Source: Micromonospora sp. WMMA1363
Lineage (GTDB): Bacteria > Actinomycetota > Actinomycetes > Mycobacteriales > Micromonosporaceae
Assembly (NCBI RefSeq): GCF_030345795.1
Contig: NZ_JAUALB010000001.1
Span: 1,297,001 to 1,361,000 of the forward strand
Length of the DNA: 64,000 nucleotides
Direction of reading: 5' to 3'
Part shown: positions 1-8,499 of the stretch, one piece after another
Layout of the letters: each line of letters starts with the position of its first letter
Numbering within the stretch: position 1 is the stretch's first letter
Notes under the pieces: generated by a model
The model's database searches: none
The model's input: only the letters and a program-made list of their open reading frames with translations
What the model was told of the DNA's origin: nothing
Made by a program: the position numbers and the translations under genes

Positions 1-340
1 GGTTCGCGTCGACCGCGCCCAGCTTGACGAGGAAGTCGTACCAGCTGGATACCGCGGAGAGCTTACGGCCGACGGTGGCCGGGGTGAGCGGCTTGCCGGT
101 GCGCGCGGCGAGAGTGGCTTCCAACGTTCGGGCGAACTCGTTGACGTGCAGGAAGGTGGTGCGCAACGGATCCAGCTCGTGGCCGGCGCACCAGGCGAGC
201 CAGTCGGCCACGTCCCGCTGGTAGGCGCCGCGGGTGTGCTCGCTCAACCGCCGGTTACGCAGCCACGCCTCGGTGAACTCGGCAGCCGGTCCGGCGGGTA
301 GGGCCGGCCGGTGTCGCGTGGGCGCGTCGGGGAGGCGCAT
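1..340 (-). CDS. Tyrosine recombinase/integrase, N-terminal part (cut by window edge)
   Basis: About 113 residues are visible, reading leftwards out of the window from an ATG at 340. They form the N-terminal SAM-like core-binding domain of phage-type integrases: AEFTEAWLRNRRLSEHT, then RGAYQRDVADWLAWC, then PATVGRKLSAVSSWYDFL. The catalytic R-H-R-Y domain would lie outside the window, so activity cannot be judged. Enzymes of this family catalyse site-specific strand exchange. Its position beside a mobile-element-rich stretch suggests it belonged to an integrated element, but no attachment site is visible here. It could also be a XerC/XerD-like chromosomal recombinase; the N-terminal domain alone does not decide. 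Confidence 0.75.
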   Translation of the reverse strand, partial: MRLPDAPTRHRPALPAGPAAEFTEAWLRNRRLSEHTRGAYQRDVADWLAWCAGHELDPLRTTFLHVNEFARTLEATLAARTGKPLTPATVGRKLSAVSSWYDFLVKLGAVDAN

Positions 341-434
341 GCGAGAAAGGCTCTCAGTATTCGGCGAAGAACGGGCGCAGGCGCGCCCGGCGGGCCGGCC
401 GCTGCCGGCCCGCCGGGCGGGCTGCCCCTGGGTC

Positions 435-860
435 TCAGGCGTTGATCTGCCGGTGGCCGCTGCCGCCCGCGGTGACGGTCACCCGACGCGGCTTGGCCCG
501 CTCCGCGACGGGAATGCGCAGCGTGAGCACGCCGTTGTCGTAGCCCGCCTCCAGCTTGTCGGTGTCGAGCGTGTCGCCGAGAAGGAGCTGCCGGGTGAAG
601 GTGCCCATCGGCCGCTCGGCGGCGACGAGTTCGACCGCGTCGCCGCTGGGGCGGCGACGCTCGGCGCGCACGGTGAGCACGTTGCGCTCCACCGTGCACT
701 CGATGCTGTCCGAATCCACGCCCGGCAGGTCGAACGCCGCGTAGAAGTACTCCCCGTCGCGGTAGGCGTCCAGGTGCATCATCGCCGGTCGGGTCGCGGT
801 GCCGAAGAACTGCTCGGCAAGCCGGTCGATCTCCCGGAACGGATCAGTGCGCATCAGCAT
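435..860 (-). CDS. Hsp20/alpha-crystallin small heat-shock protein
   Basis: The 141-residue product is an ATP-independent holdase chaperone that binds unfolding proteins in the cytoplasm. The N-terminus MLMRTDPFREIDRLAEQ is typical of actinobacterial Hsp20/Hsp18. The alpha-crystallin domain follows, with FDLPGVDSDSIECTVERNVLTV and a C-terminal beta-strand motif NGVLTLRIPVAERAKPRRV. Two candidate ATGs lie 6 bases apart (866 and 860). An AGGAGG sits only one base before the first and seven before the second, so 860 is preferred. A perfect HspR-type inverted repeat at 891-927 lies just upstream, implying heat-inducible derepression by HspR. The ISAs1 element has inserted close to the 5' side of this promoter region. 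Confidence 0.93.
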   Translation of the reverse strand: MLMRTDPFREIDRLAEQFFGTATRPAMMHLDAYRDGEYFYAAFDLPGVDSDSIECTVERNVLTVRAERRRPSGDAVELVAAERPMGTFTRQLLLGDTLDTDKLEAGYDNGVLTLRIPVAERAKPRRVTVTAGGSGHRQINA

Positions 861-890
861 GGTCATGCCTCCTCGGTCTCCACTGGCCGT

Positions 891-927
891 AGTAGGAGGT
901 TGAGTCACCTCGACTCAACCTCCTACT
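891..927. promoter_or_regulatory. HAIR operator (HspR-binding inverted repeat) upstream of hsp20
   Basis: AGTAGGAGGTTGAGT at 891-905 and its exact reverse complement at 913-927 flank a 7-nt spacer. The core TTGAGT-N7-ACTCAA matches the HAIR consensus CTTGAGT-N7-ACTCAAG recognised by the heat-shock repressor HspR except for the outermost pair. It lies about 30 bases before the hsp20 start, where a repressor would cover the promoter. The 15-bp arms are longer than the consensus needs. Confidence 0.85.
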
Positions 928-975
928 GTGATAGCTCACCGCATGGGCGGCGTCAACTCCGGCCACATCCGTCGT

Positions 976-985
976 GCGTGTTCCG
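976..985. repeat. Target-site duplication, left copy (ISAs1 element)
   Basis: GCGTGTTCCG directly precedes the left terminal repeat at 986 and is repeated exactly at 4810-4819 after the right terminal repeat. Ten bases is within the 8-10 bp range usual for ISAs1-family insertions, so this marks a recent, clean transposition. Confidence 0.9.
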
Positions 986-1138
986 CAGGGCTGTTGCGTA
1001 GTCGATCAAAGGGCGGTTGAACTGGGGTTTCGCAGGGGGTTCGGCGAGGTCCGGGGTCCATGTGGGACGGGTACGGCCCGTTGGTGATCATGGTGTTTGC
1101 GAAGACAACCGTGATCGAGAACAGGACCGTACCCGCTG

Positions 1139-2151
1139 ATGTCATCATCACTGACCGAGATCGTGCTGCCGCACCGACCCCCCAGCCTGCCGTCACCGGT
1201 TGTGGTCACCGGTAGCGACCGTGACAGTGACCGCCGCAGCTTGTTCGTGGCGTTGGCGGTCATCAACGACCCGCGCGATCCGCGGGGCCGGCGGTATCCG
1301 CTGGTCAGTGTCCTGGCGGCGGCGGTGTGCGCGGTACTCGCCGGGGCGTGCACGTTCGCCGCGGTCGCGGACTGGATGCGCTTCCAGGACGAGTCGGTGT
1401 GGACCCGGCTCGGGTTCGACGGCCGGGTACCGGCCGCGACGACGGTGTGGCGGCTGCTGATCCGGCTCGACGCCGAGGTGTTGTCGCAGGTCCTCGCGTG
1501 TTGGTTGCGGGAGCGGGCCGGGCCGGTCGTGATCGGCGGGCGCCGGGGGCGACTCGTCATCGCCATCGACGGGAAGGTCGCCCGGGGTGCCCGCCTCGCC
1601 GACGGGCGGCAGGTGCATCTGCTCTCGGCCTACGACACCAGCACCGGGATCGTGCTCGCCCAGGTTCAGATCACGGCGAAGTCGAACGAAATCCCGGCGT
1701 TCACCCCACTACTACGCCTGGTTGCGGCCGTGCTGGGATCCCTGAAGGACGTCCTGGTCGTCGCCGACGCGCTGCACGCCCAGACCGGGCACGCCGATCT
1801 GCTCGCCTCCGCCGACGCTCATCTGATGGTCCCGATCAAGGCCAACCAACCCAAGCTGTTCGCCCAGCTCAAGGCCCTGCCCTGGGCGCAGGTCCCGGTC
1901 GGGGCACAGACCCGCGAGACCGGTCACGGCCGCAAAGAGACCCGCACCGTCAAGGCACTCACCGTCAAGACCCCCGGCGGGCTGGGCTTTCCCAACGCCG
2001 AACAGGCCGTCCGGATCACCCGGACCCGCACGATCAAGGGCAAGACCACTCGCGAAACGGAGTACCTGACTATCTCGCTGCCCGCCGACCAGGCCCAACC
2101 CGCCGACCTCGGCACCTGGGCGCGCTCTGAATGGCATATCGAGAACCGCCT
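1139..2151 (+). CDS. ISAs1-family transposase, 5' exon
   Basis: The first 337 codons plus two bases of a DDE transposase are encoded here. Visible features are an N-terminal DDE_Tnp_1-associated domain (LFVALAVINDPRDPRGRRYPL), the first catalytic Asp in VIAIDGKVARGA, the second in VVADALHAQ, and the third acidic residue in SEWHIENRL just before the break. Reading straight through the break gives an unrelated tail ending at 2296, which is intron sequence. Joining 2151 to 4573 completes a Leu codon and restores the conserved continuation HHVRDVTLREDAHQA. The gene is therefore functional only if the group II intron splices. Confidence 0.93.
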
Positions 2152-4572
2152 GTGCGCCACGCAACGCCTCGTCTGTATTCCCGGCTCAGCCGGGAGAGAT
2201 TGGAGGGACATCTCTGGGTCTGATGGCTTACCCGGATGCCGAAAGGCGAAGGGGATCAGAGCATGCCAGCAAACCATCGGCCGTGTCCAAGCGTGAGGAG
2301 CGGTGCGGTGGGAGACCCGCGTGATATGGCGAAAGCTGAATTGCCTGAAGCCCAATCTCCAGCGAGGCAGATTTCGACTCCGTCGGCACCACGCTCGAAG
2401 CCGACGCCGCGCTCTGCACCGGCATGTATCTACGGGGCTGGTGCAACCTCCGGGCGCTGGGCGATGCCCAACGAGGGCATTTAAGGAGATGAGTGGGACG
2501 CCTACGTCACGCTGTCACGTACGACGAGGACGAACGTGGGATCGCCTAACGGGCGCGAGCCCTATGGCGACGGAGGCCCCGTAGTAGTCGCCGGAGTCAC
2601 GACCGGCCAGGGAGGACGGGAAAGCCGTCCGCACGGGCGAAGGGGGCCAGGTGATCGGACACCACAGAACTGGGAGGTATGCGTAATGCAGAGCGCCGAA
2701 ACGGTGCTGGGTGTCCTGCGTGAGCGCGGCAGGCGTGGCCTGCCGCTGGAAGAACTGTATCGACAGATGTTCAACCCGCAGTTGTATCTGCTGGCCTACG
2801 GACGCATCTACGCCAACAAGGGTGCGATGACGCCCGGGGTCACCCAGGAGACCGTGGACGGCATGTCGCTGGGCAAGATCGGCCGCATCATCGAGGCGAT
2901 GCGCCACGAGCGTTACCGGTTCCGTCCGGTGCGCAGGGTCATGATCTCGAAGAAGGGCGGCAAGCTCAGGCCCCTCGGCCTGCCTACCTGGTCAGACAAG
3001 CTGGTCGGCGAAGTGGTGCGCCTGCTGTTGGAGGCCTACTACGAGCCCCAGTTCTCCGACCGGTCCCACGGATTTCGTCCCGGCCGGGGCTGCCATACCG
3101 CGTTGCGGGAGGTGGCCAACACCTGGACCGGAACGGCCTGGTTCATCGAGGGAGACATCGCCGACTGTTTCGGGAGTCTCGATCACGAGATCTTGATCTC
3201 GATCCTGGCGGAGAAGATCCACGACAACCGGTTCCTGCGGCTGGTGCGCAACATGCTCACCGCCGGATACCTGGAGGACTGGAGATGGGGCGCCACGCTG
3301 TCCGGCGCGCCGCAGGGTGGGGTCGCCAGCCCGATCCTGTCCAACCTCTACCTGCACAAGCTGGACGTCTTCGTCGAGAAGGTTCTGATTCCCGAGTACA
3401 CCCGAGGGGGACGCCGGGCACGTAACCCGGCCTACCTTGAGGTGGCCAACCTGCTGGCGACGGCCCGTCGACGCGGCGACCGAGCCGAGGCCCGGACGCT
3501 GCTCAAACGGATGCGCACCCTGCCCAGTTCCGATCCTGACGATCCGGAGTACCGGAGGCTGCGCTACTGCCGCTACGCAGATGATCACCTACTCGGGTTC
3601 ACCGGACCGAAGGCCGAAGCTGAGGAGATCAAGCAGCGACTCGCGGCGTTCCTGCGAGACGAACTCAAGCTGGAACTGTCGCACGAGAAGACGCTGATCA
3701 CCCACGCCCGCTCCAGCGCGGCGCGGTTCCTCGGCTACGACATCACCATCCAGCACGACAGCCGCAGGATCGTCCGTGGCCGCCGTTCGGCGAACGCGGC
3801 GATCGGGCTGCGCGTGCCCAAGGACGTGATCAAGGCCAAGTGCTCCCGTTACCTCGCAAGCGGCAAACCCGCCCACCGGGGTGCCCTGATCCACAACGAT
3901 GATCACCCAATCATCGCCACGTTCGGGGCCGAGTATCGGGGCATCGTCCAGTACTACCTGCTGGCCGGTGACGTTCACCGGCTGCACCGCCTCGAATGGG
4001 TCATGAAGACCTCCATGCTCAAGACCCTCGCAGGCAAGCACCACTCGACGGTGTCGAAGATGGCGGCCCGACACAAAGCCAAGATCGAAACACCGCACGG
4101 GTTGCGCACCTGCTTCGAGGCACGCATCGAACGCGACGGCAGGCAACCACTGGTAGCACGGTTCGGGGGCATTCCACTCAAGCGACAGAAAACGGCGGTC
4201 ATCTCCGACCGTCGGCCGCTCCAGGTGAGTTACCCGCACAAGGAGCTGATCAGCAGGCTCCTGGCGAACACGTGCGAGATCTGCAAGCAGACGGACAACA
4301 TTCAGGTTCACCACGTCCGAAAACTCGCTGACCTCGCCAGAACCGGAGACGCACAGCCCGACTGGATGCAGCTCATGGCACGACGACGCCGCAAGTCCCT
4401 CGTGGTCTGCGGCTCATGCTACGACCGCATCCAGGGCTGGCAGTCGGCCTGAACGCTCACGCAGCAGTCACTGGAGAGCCGGATGATCAGGAAACTATCA
4501 TGTCCGGTTCGGAGGGAGGCCGCATGGAAAAGGACCTGCCCAACAGGCACCTCGCCATGCGGCCGACCCTAC
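2152..4572 (+). mobile_element. Group II intron inside the ISAs1 transposase gene
   Basis: The intron begins with GTGCGCC, the canonical bacterial group II 5' end (GUGYG), and ends CCCTAC, fitting the 3' AY rule. Domain V lies at 4476-4510, with the AGC triad in the 5' arm and a GAAA-containing loop region: GAGCCGGATGATCAGG pairs with the following CTATCATGTCCGGTTC. A domain VI stem follows, GGCCGCATGG pairing with CCATGCGGCC (about 4518-4564). The reverse transcriptase is encoded in the domain IV position. Excision from 2152 to 4572 restores the transposase reading frame precisely, which fixes both boundaries. The intron subclass was not determined. Confidence 0.92.
2686..4452 (+). CDS. ltrA: Group II intron reverse transcriptase/maturase (LtrA-type)
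   Basis: The 588-residue intron-encoded protein promotes intron splicing (maturase) and retrohoming (reverse transcription). RT domain blocks are clear: KKGGKLRPLGLPTWSDKLV, FSDRSHGFRPGRGCHTAL, GAPQGGVASPILSNLYLHKLD, and the catalytic YADD at residues 297-300. The thumb/X maturase region follows. The C-terminus carries paired cysteines and histidines (CEICKQTDNIQVHHVRKL and LVVCGSCYDRI), a zinc-binding HNH-type endonuclease module. The start ATG at 2686 has GGGAGG nine bases upstream and agrees with the usual N-terminus before LEELYRQMFNPQLYLLAYGRIYAN. The gene is full length with no internal stop, so the intron looks competent. Confidence 0.95.
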   Translation: MQSAETVLGVLRERGRRGLPLEELYRQMFNPQLYLLAYGRIYANKGAMTPGVTQETVDGMSLGKIGRIIEAMRHERYRFRPVRRVMISKKGGKLRPLGLPTWSDKLVGEVVRLLLEAYYEPQFSDRSHGFRPGRGCHTALREVANTWTGTAWFIEGDIADCFGSLDHEILISILAEKIHDNRFLRLVRNMLTAGYLEDWRWGATLSGAPQGGVASPILSNLYLHKLDVFVEKVLIPEYTRGGRRARNPAYLEVANLLATARRRGDRAEARTLLKRMRTLPSSDPDDPEYRRLRYCRYADDHLLGFTGPKAEAEEIKQRLAAFLRDELKLELSHEKTLITHARSSAARFLGYDITIQHDSRRIVRGRRSANAAIGLRVPKDVIKAKCSRYLASGKPAHRGALIHNDDHPIIATFGAEYRGIVQYYLLAGDVHRLHRLEWVMKTSMLKTLAGKHHSTVSKMAARHKAKIETPHGLRTCFEARIERDGRQPLVARFGGIPLKRQKTAVISDRRPLQVSYPHKELISRLLANTCEICKQTDNIQVHHVRKLADLARTGDAQPDWMQLMARRRRKSLVVCGSCYDRIQGWQSA

Positions 4573-4804
4573 ACATCACGTCCGAGACGTCACGCTACGT
4601 GAAGACGCCCACCAGGCCAGGACCCACAACGGTCCTGCCGTGTTCGCCACCCTCCGTAACACCGCAATCGGATACCACCACACCGACGGCGCCACCAACA
4701 TCGCCGAAGCAACTCGCCGGGCCAGTCACCGCCCACACGAGCTCATCGACGCCGTGACTACCGGAAAACCGACCGTGACCAGCAGCAACACGACAATGCA
4801 ATAG
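4573..4804 (+). CDS. ISAs1-family transposase, 3' exon
   Basis: This is the C-terminal 76 residues of the transposase, continuing the frame of 1139-2151 after intron removal. It reads HHVRDVTLREDAHQARTHNG, then PAVFATLRNTAIGYHHTDG, which matches the conserved C-terminal block of ISAs1/H-repeat transposases, and stops at TAG 4802-4804 inside the right terminal repeat. It has no start codon of its own. With the 5' exon it makes a 414-residue protein, normal for the family. Confidence 0.9.
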
Positions 4805-4809
4805 CCCTG

Positions 4810-4819
4810 GCGTGTTCCG
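4810..4819. repeat. Target-site duplication, right copy (ISAs1 element)
   Basis: GCGTGTTCCG, identical to 976-985, directly follows the right inverted repeat ending at 4809. Confidence 0.9.
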
Positions 4820-6144
4820 GTGGGTCGGGGAGGAATTCGGGTGTCGCTGGGCATTCCTGGCCATATTCATGCTCATCGCCGAGGTGACGATCTGGTTTCC
4901 TGTTGTCCTCACGTTCGGCGCGGTCTCCCTGGCGTGCACCGGTCCGCATGCGACGCTCGACCGGAGGCTGTCCGAGGACCGGCTCTACATCCTGTTGATC
5001 GTGCTTGCGGTGTACTGGCTCGCCATCGCCGTCCGCGGGGTGGCCGCGTTCGCCCGTATCGCGAAGTGGGGCGGCATCGTCGGCACCATCATCCCGGCCG
5101 CCATCCTCGTCGCCCTCGGCTTCGCATACCTGCTCGCCGGCGGGCGTCACAGATCCCGTTGCGGTGGAGCGATGTGGTCCCGGACCTGAGTCGATTCAGC
5201 AACCTGGTGCTCGCCGCGAGCATCGTCCTGTTCTATGCCGGCATGGAGATGAACGCGGTCCACGTACAGGATGTGAAGAACCCGGCCCGGAACTATCCGC
5301 TCGCGGTGCTGATCGCTGCGTTGGGAAAAACGAGCATCTTGGTGCTGGGCACGCTGGCGATCGCCTTTGTCGTGCCGCGATCAGACATCGACCTGACCCA
5401 GGGCCCACTGGTCACCTTTGCCGATATCCTGAGATTGGCTGGTCTGTCGTGGGCCGCGCCGATCATGGCCCTCGCGCTGGCCATCGGCGTCCTAACCGCC
5501 ATCGTCACCTGGGTCGCCGGCCCGTCGACCGCCATGCTCGCTGTGGCGAAGGCCGGTTACCTGCCGCCCTTCTTCCAGGCCACCAACAAATACGGAATGC
5601 CCACCCACATTCTGCTGGTCCAGGCACAATCACGTGACCGCCGTGGCGGTGGTGTTCGTGTTCATGCCCTCGACGCAGACGGCCTTCCAGATTCTCAGCC
5701 AACTCGCCGGACTCCTCTACCTGGTCATGTATTTGGCCATGTTCGCCTCGGCGATCCACCTACGCTACAGCCAACCTGATCGGCCGCGGCCGTACCGGGC
5801 ACCCGGCGGGCTGGTGGGTCATCGGCGGAGCCGGCTTCGTCGCCTCGGCACTCGCACTCGCCTCCAGCCTCGTACCGCCAAGTCAGATCGGCGTCGGCAG
5901 CCCAGCCCGGGTACCTCGGTCTGCTCATCGGACTGGCCGCCTGCTCATCACGGTCCCACTCATCGTGTACGCCTGGCGCAAGCCGCACTGGCGCGACCCG
6001 GCCAGTGACGTCGCACCGTTCGCCTGGGAGGCGCACGGCGGCAACAGCGTCCGGGGCCAGGCCGCGGTCACGCACGTCGCCCGTTCCTTGAACCTCCATC
6101 TCTACGATGCCGCGCACATCGCTGGTGCGACCAGGACGCCGTGA
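4812..6144 (+). pseudogene. Amino acid permease (APC superfamily, glutamate/GABA antiporter-like), decayed
   Basis: Transmembrane permease sequence runs across several frames. The first part reads WVGEEFGCRWAFLAIFMLIAEV and SEDRLYILLIVLAVYWLAIAVRG. After about 5147 it shifts to ASIVLFYAGMEMNAVHVQDVKNPARNYPL, the signature of GadC-like antiporters. After about 5634 it shifts again to VAVVFVFMPSTQTAFQILSQLAG, and near 5810 once more to GGAGFVASALALASSLVPP, ending LIVYAWRKPHWRDPASDV with a stop at 6142-6144. The N-terminal helices are absent: sequence left of the ISAs1 element does not supply them, so 5' loss preceded the IS insertion. With at least three frame changes it cannot make a full transporter. 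Confidence 0.85.
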
Positions 6145-6233
6145 CACTTCTGGTCGCTTCCGCCGGCACATGATTCTCACGGGCTGCATTCTCTCGGCGA
6201 CGCGCGCGCCTGAATACCGCCGTCGAGGGGGTC

Positions 6234-6725
6234 TTGCGCCTGACCTACGGTGAAGCCGTGCTCTCTCAGATCACCGGCCTTTCCCGACACTTCACAGAGG
6301 AAACCCTCCGAGCCTACCTGCGGAGCCGTTCCATACGTCTTGACAACGGATGTCTGATCGTGCGGGGCTACGGCAACCGGCGCGGCGTGCACCAGAAGCT
6401 CGCCGGCCGGGCCTGGGCGCACGTCGCGGCCTATGTGATCTTCGTGGGCGGCTACGATCCCGCCCTCGAGATACACCACGACTGCGGGGTTCCGGACTGT
6501 ATCGAGCCGACGCATCTTCGCCAGCTCAGCCACGCGGAGAACTGCCGAGAACGTCGCCAGCGCCCCCAATGCCGCAACGGACATGACCGGGAAATCGAAT
6601 CGGCGACGGGTCGCTTCCGCCGGGCATGCCGGATCTGCAACAGGCAGGCGCAGAAGCGCTGGCGCGAACGTCAGGCTGCCCTCGTGGCTGAGGGACGGGC
6701 GGCCTACGGCCGCCTCGGTCCCTGA
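6234..6725 (+). CDS. HNH endonuclease-like protein
   Basis: The protein has up to 163 residues. The core LEIHHDCGVPDCIEPTHLRQLSHAEN has the HH...C...C...H layout of HNH_3-type homing/phage nucleases, in which His residues bind one catalytic metal and activate water. A second cysteine cluster follows (CRNGHD...CRICNRQAQKRW), probably zinc-binding. The N-terminus (LRAYLRSRSIRLDNGCLIVRGYG...VHQKLAGRAWAHVAAYVIF) fits the small DNA-binding region before HNH cores in such proteins. The start is uncertain: TTG 6234 is the most upstream, GTG 6258 is also possible. It stands alone between the permease remnant and a secreted protein, suggesting phage or intron ancestry. Confidence 0.7.
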   Translation: MRLTYGEAVLSQITGLSRHFTEETLRAYLRSRSIRLDNGCLIVRGYGNRRGVHQKLAGRAWAHVAAYVIFVGGYDPALEIHHDCGVPDCIEPTHLRQLSHAENCRERRQRPQCRNGHDREIESATGRFRRACRICNRQAQKRWRERQAALVAEGRAAYGRLGP

Positions 6726-6938
6726 CCCGTCGGGTCGCATGCCCTGCGGCGGGTGGACGAATCACGCTGTACCGTATGAACCCGCCGGCACCGCCGCGAA
6801 CTCGGCTCTTTCTCGGCAGAGCTGACGAGGACTTGCCCGCCGAGTTCGAGAACCACGTCCGATACCTGAAGTAGATGGGTCGGCGCTCTGGGTGACGGTG
6901 GGGTAAGTTCGCGTTGCCGGAGCAAGCGATCTACTTCT

Positions 6939-7475
6939 ATGGGAGAACTTGTGCTGCACAAACTGGCAATGGCCGTGATCCTGGCGTCGACCACCGCGCT
7001 GACCGCGCTGTCGGCTCCTGCTGCCGCGTCCACCAGGGACGAGACGATGGGGGCCGCCAGCAGCAACGCCACCTACTGGGTGGAGGAGAACCCGCCGCCG
7101 CCTTCGAGTGGCGCGCTCGAGCTCGCGGCCGAATTGCGGGAGGCGATGGCGCCGTCGGCGAGCGGGGGCGGCTGCAGGAACACCCAGGGCGTGGGTGTCT
7201 GCATCAGTTGGACCAACAACCAGCTCAAGGGCGACTTCTACGTCAACTACTGGAGCGGCGTGACGTACCGCGGCACCGCTCGCGTGTACATCAGTGTCAA
7301 CGGCAGCCATCACTACAAGTACACCGTCGCGACGGACCACACTGGCCGCTATCCGGTTGCCACCCACAACACCGGATCCGGAAGCAGCGGATACGCCTAC
7401 ACCATCGTCGACACCTTCAACCAGAGCGGCTCGGTGGTCGGGGGCGGCATCAGTCCGTTCCAGTACTGGCCGTGA
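6939..7475 (+). CDS. Small secreted protein of unknown function
   Basis: I do not recognise this 178-residue protein. An N-terminal signal peptide is visible (LHKLAMAVILASTTALTALSAPAAAS), preceded by four extra residues if ATG 6939 is used; GTG 6951 would give a more typical leader. A GGAG lies about 15 bases before the ATG. The mature part has a Pro/Ala-rich linker, then a domain with two cysteines (GGCRNTQGVGVCISW) likely to form a disulfide, and many Tyr, Asn, Ser and Thr residues (GDFYVNYWSGVTYRGTARVYISVN), suggesting an extracellular beta-sandwich. A rho-independent-type hairpin at 7489-7520 closes the transcript. Confidence 0.7.
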   Translation: MGELVLHKLAMAVILASTTALTALSAPAAASTRDETMGAASSNATYWVEENPPPPSSGALELAAELREAMAPSASGGGCRNTQGVGVCISWTNNQLKGDFYVNYWSGVTYRGTARVYISVNGSHHYKYTVATDHTGRYPVATHNTGSGSSGYAYTIVDTFNQSGSVVGGGISPFQYWP

Positions 7476-7488
7476 CTGTCCTGGACGG

Positions 7489-7520
7489 ATGAGGGGTGGC
7501 CATCTGTGCCCACCCCTCAT
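7489..7520. terminator. Hairpin terminator after the secreted-protein gene
   Basis: ATGAGGGGTGG (7489-7499) and CCACCCCTCAT (7510-7520) form an 11-bp perfect stem with a 10-nt loop. It lies 14 bases past the stop of the plus-strand gene and before the end of the converging minus-strand gene, so it may serve both. Confidence 0.7.
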
Positions 7521-7548
7521 ACCGGCTGTCAAGATCCGAGGTGCGGCG

Positions 7549-8499
7549 TTACGGCACCTGGCCCGCGCGGTCAACGACGACCACGTTGATGATCACCTCA
7601 CGTCGGGATGGCTGGACAGCGTTCTCGGCCTTCGACACGACCTGCCAGCCGAGGAACCGATACGTCTGCGGATCGAAGATGAGGTCGTACCGGTCGATCT
7701 TCCCGACGAGGGACACTCCTGTGCCGGAGCGGCCCGCACCGTCGGTTATGGTGGGAATCGCGACGACCCCGGGGATCCTCGTTGCCGCCTCGTACAGAGC
7801 GGCTCGCGTCGACGCGGGCAGATACCCACGCCGGATCAGCACTCCAACGTTGGCGAACATCTGTTCGTCGCTCGGTGCGCCGCCGTTCATCCGTTGTAGG
7901 TAGTCCACCATTCTGGTGGCGTCTGTCGGCAGATCGTCCAGGTGTGCCGGCGCTGGAGCACATGGGCGGGTGGAGTCCAGGAGAGTGCCGTCCGGCGCCC
8001 ACTCCGCGGCCCGTCCGTTCCGGCAACCGGGAATCACCGTGGACTGCCGACCGCCGGGCGGCGGGTCGCTGACCCAAATAAGGCCGTCGCGGGTGCCGTC
8101 GACCGACATCCACGACCGGGTGGTCGTCGCTGCAGGCTCGTCCTGCCCGACGACGGGAGCGAAACCCTTCGTGGTCGTCAGGATGAACTGGTCGGAGCGC
8201 GGGATCGGATTCGGGTCCGCCCGAGCGGCGTCAGCAGCCCGGTAGAGAATCTCCGCCGCTTGGGCGCTCGCGGCGGGTGGTTCTCCGCCGATGCTGACCA
8301 CCGCGCCGACGAGCAGAGCAAGGACCCCGGTGGTGGCCGCAGCAGCCACCACGGCGAGCTTCCACGTCCGGACCCGCGTCGGCTCAGCCGATGCGACCGA
8401 TGCGGCCACCTTACGGATCACCTTCCCCCGCAGGTGCGGCGGCGGATGCACTGGTTCGAGCAACGTTCTGACCTGGTCGATCATCTGCTGGTCGTTCAC
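7549..8499 (-). CDS. CU044_5270 family membrane protein (sigma-factor partner)
   Basis: The 316-residue protein has a cytoplasmic N-terminus (MNDQQMIDQVRTLLEPVHPPPHLRGKVIRKV), one transmembrane helix (WKLAVVAAAATTGVLALLVGAVVSI) and a large extracytoplasmic domain with repeated WMSVDGTRDG, MVDYLQRM and FDPQTYRFLGWQVVSK elements. This is the layout of the CU044_5270 family, which in actinobacteria is regularly encoded with ECF sigma factors and may act like an anti-sigma or signal-sensing partner; no function is proven. Its ATG overlaps the stop of the sigma-factor gene by four bases (ATGA), so the two are translationally coupled. Confidence 0.8.
   Translation of the reverse strand: MNDQQMIDQVRTLLEPVHPPPHLRGKVIRKVAASVASAEPTRVRTWKLAVVAAAATTGVLALLVGAVVSIGGEPPAASAQAAEILYRAADAARADPNPIPRSDQFILTTTKGFAPVVGQDEPAATTTRSWMSVDGTRDGLIWVSDPPPGGRQSTVIPGCRNGRAAEWAPDGTLLDSTRPCAPAPAHLDDLPTDATRMVDYLQRMNGGAPSDEQMFANVGVLIRRGYLPASTRAALYEAATRIPGVVAIPTITDGAGRSGTGVSLVGKIDRYDLIFDPQTYRFLGWQVVSKAENAVQPSRREVIINVVVVDRAGQVP

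Larger units (their letters stand above)
986..4809 (+). mobile_element. ISAs1-family insertion sequence interrupted by a group II intron
   Basis: The left end CAGGGCTGTTGCGTAG (986-1001) and the reverse complement of the right end CAGGGCTATTGCATTG (4794-4809) match at 13 of 16 positions and are the terminal inverted repeats. A 10-bp target duplication flanks them. The element is 3824 bp, of which 2421 bp is a group II intron inserted in the transposase gene; without it the IS would be about 1.4 kb, normal for the family. The insertion lies between hsp20 and a permease gene that was evidently already 5'-truncated, because the reconstructed empty site does not continue the permease frame. Confidence 0.92.

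Noticed and set aside
2152..2296. Transposase C-terminus CATQRLVCIPG... read straight into the intron
   Set aside because: This is intron domain I read as protein; the conserved C-terminus resumes only at 4573.
6776..6874. A 32-codon plus-strand ORF ending EFENHVRYLK
   Set aside because: The C-terminal residues look protein-like but there is no ribosome-binding site or context; could be chance.
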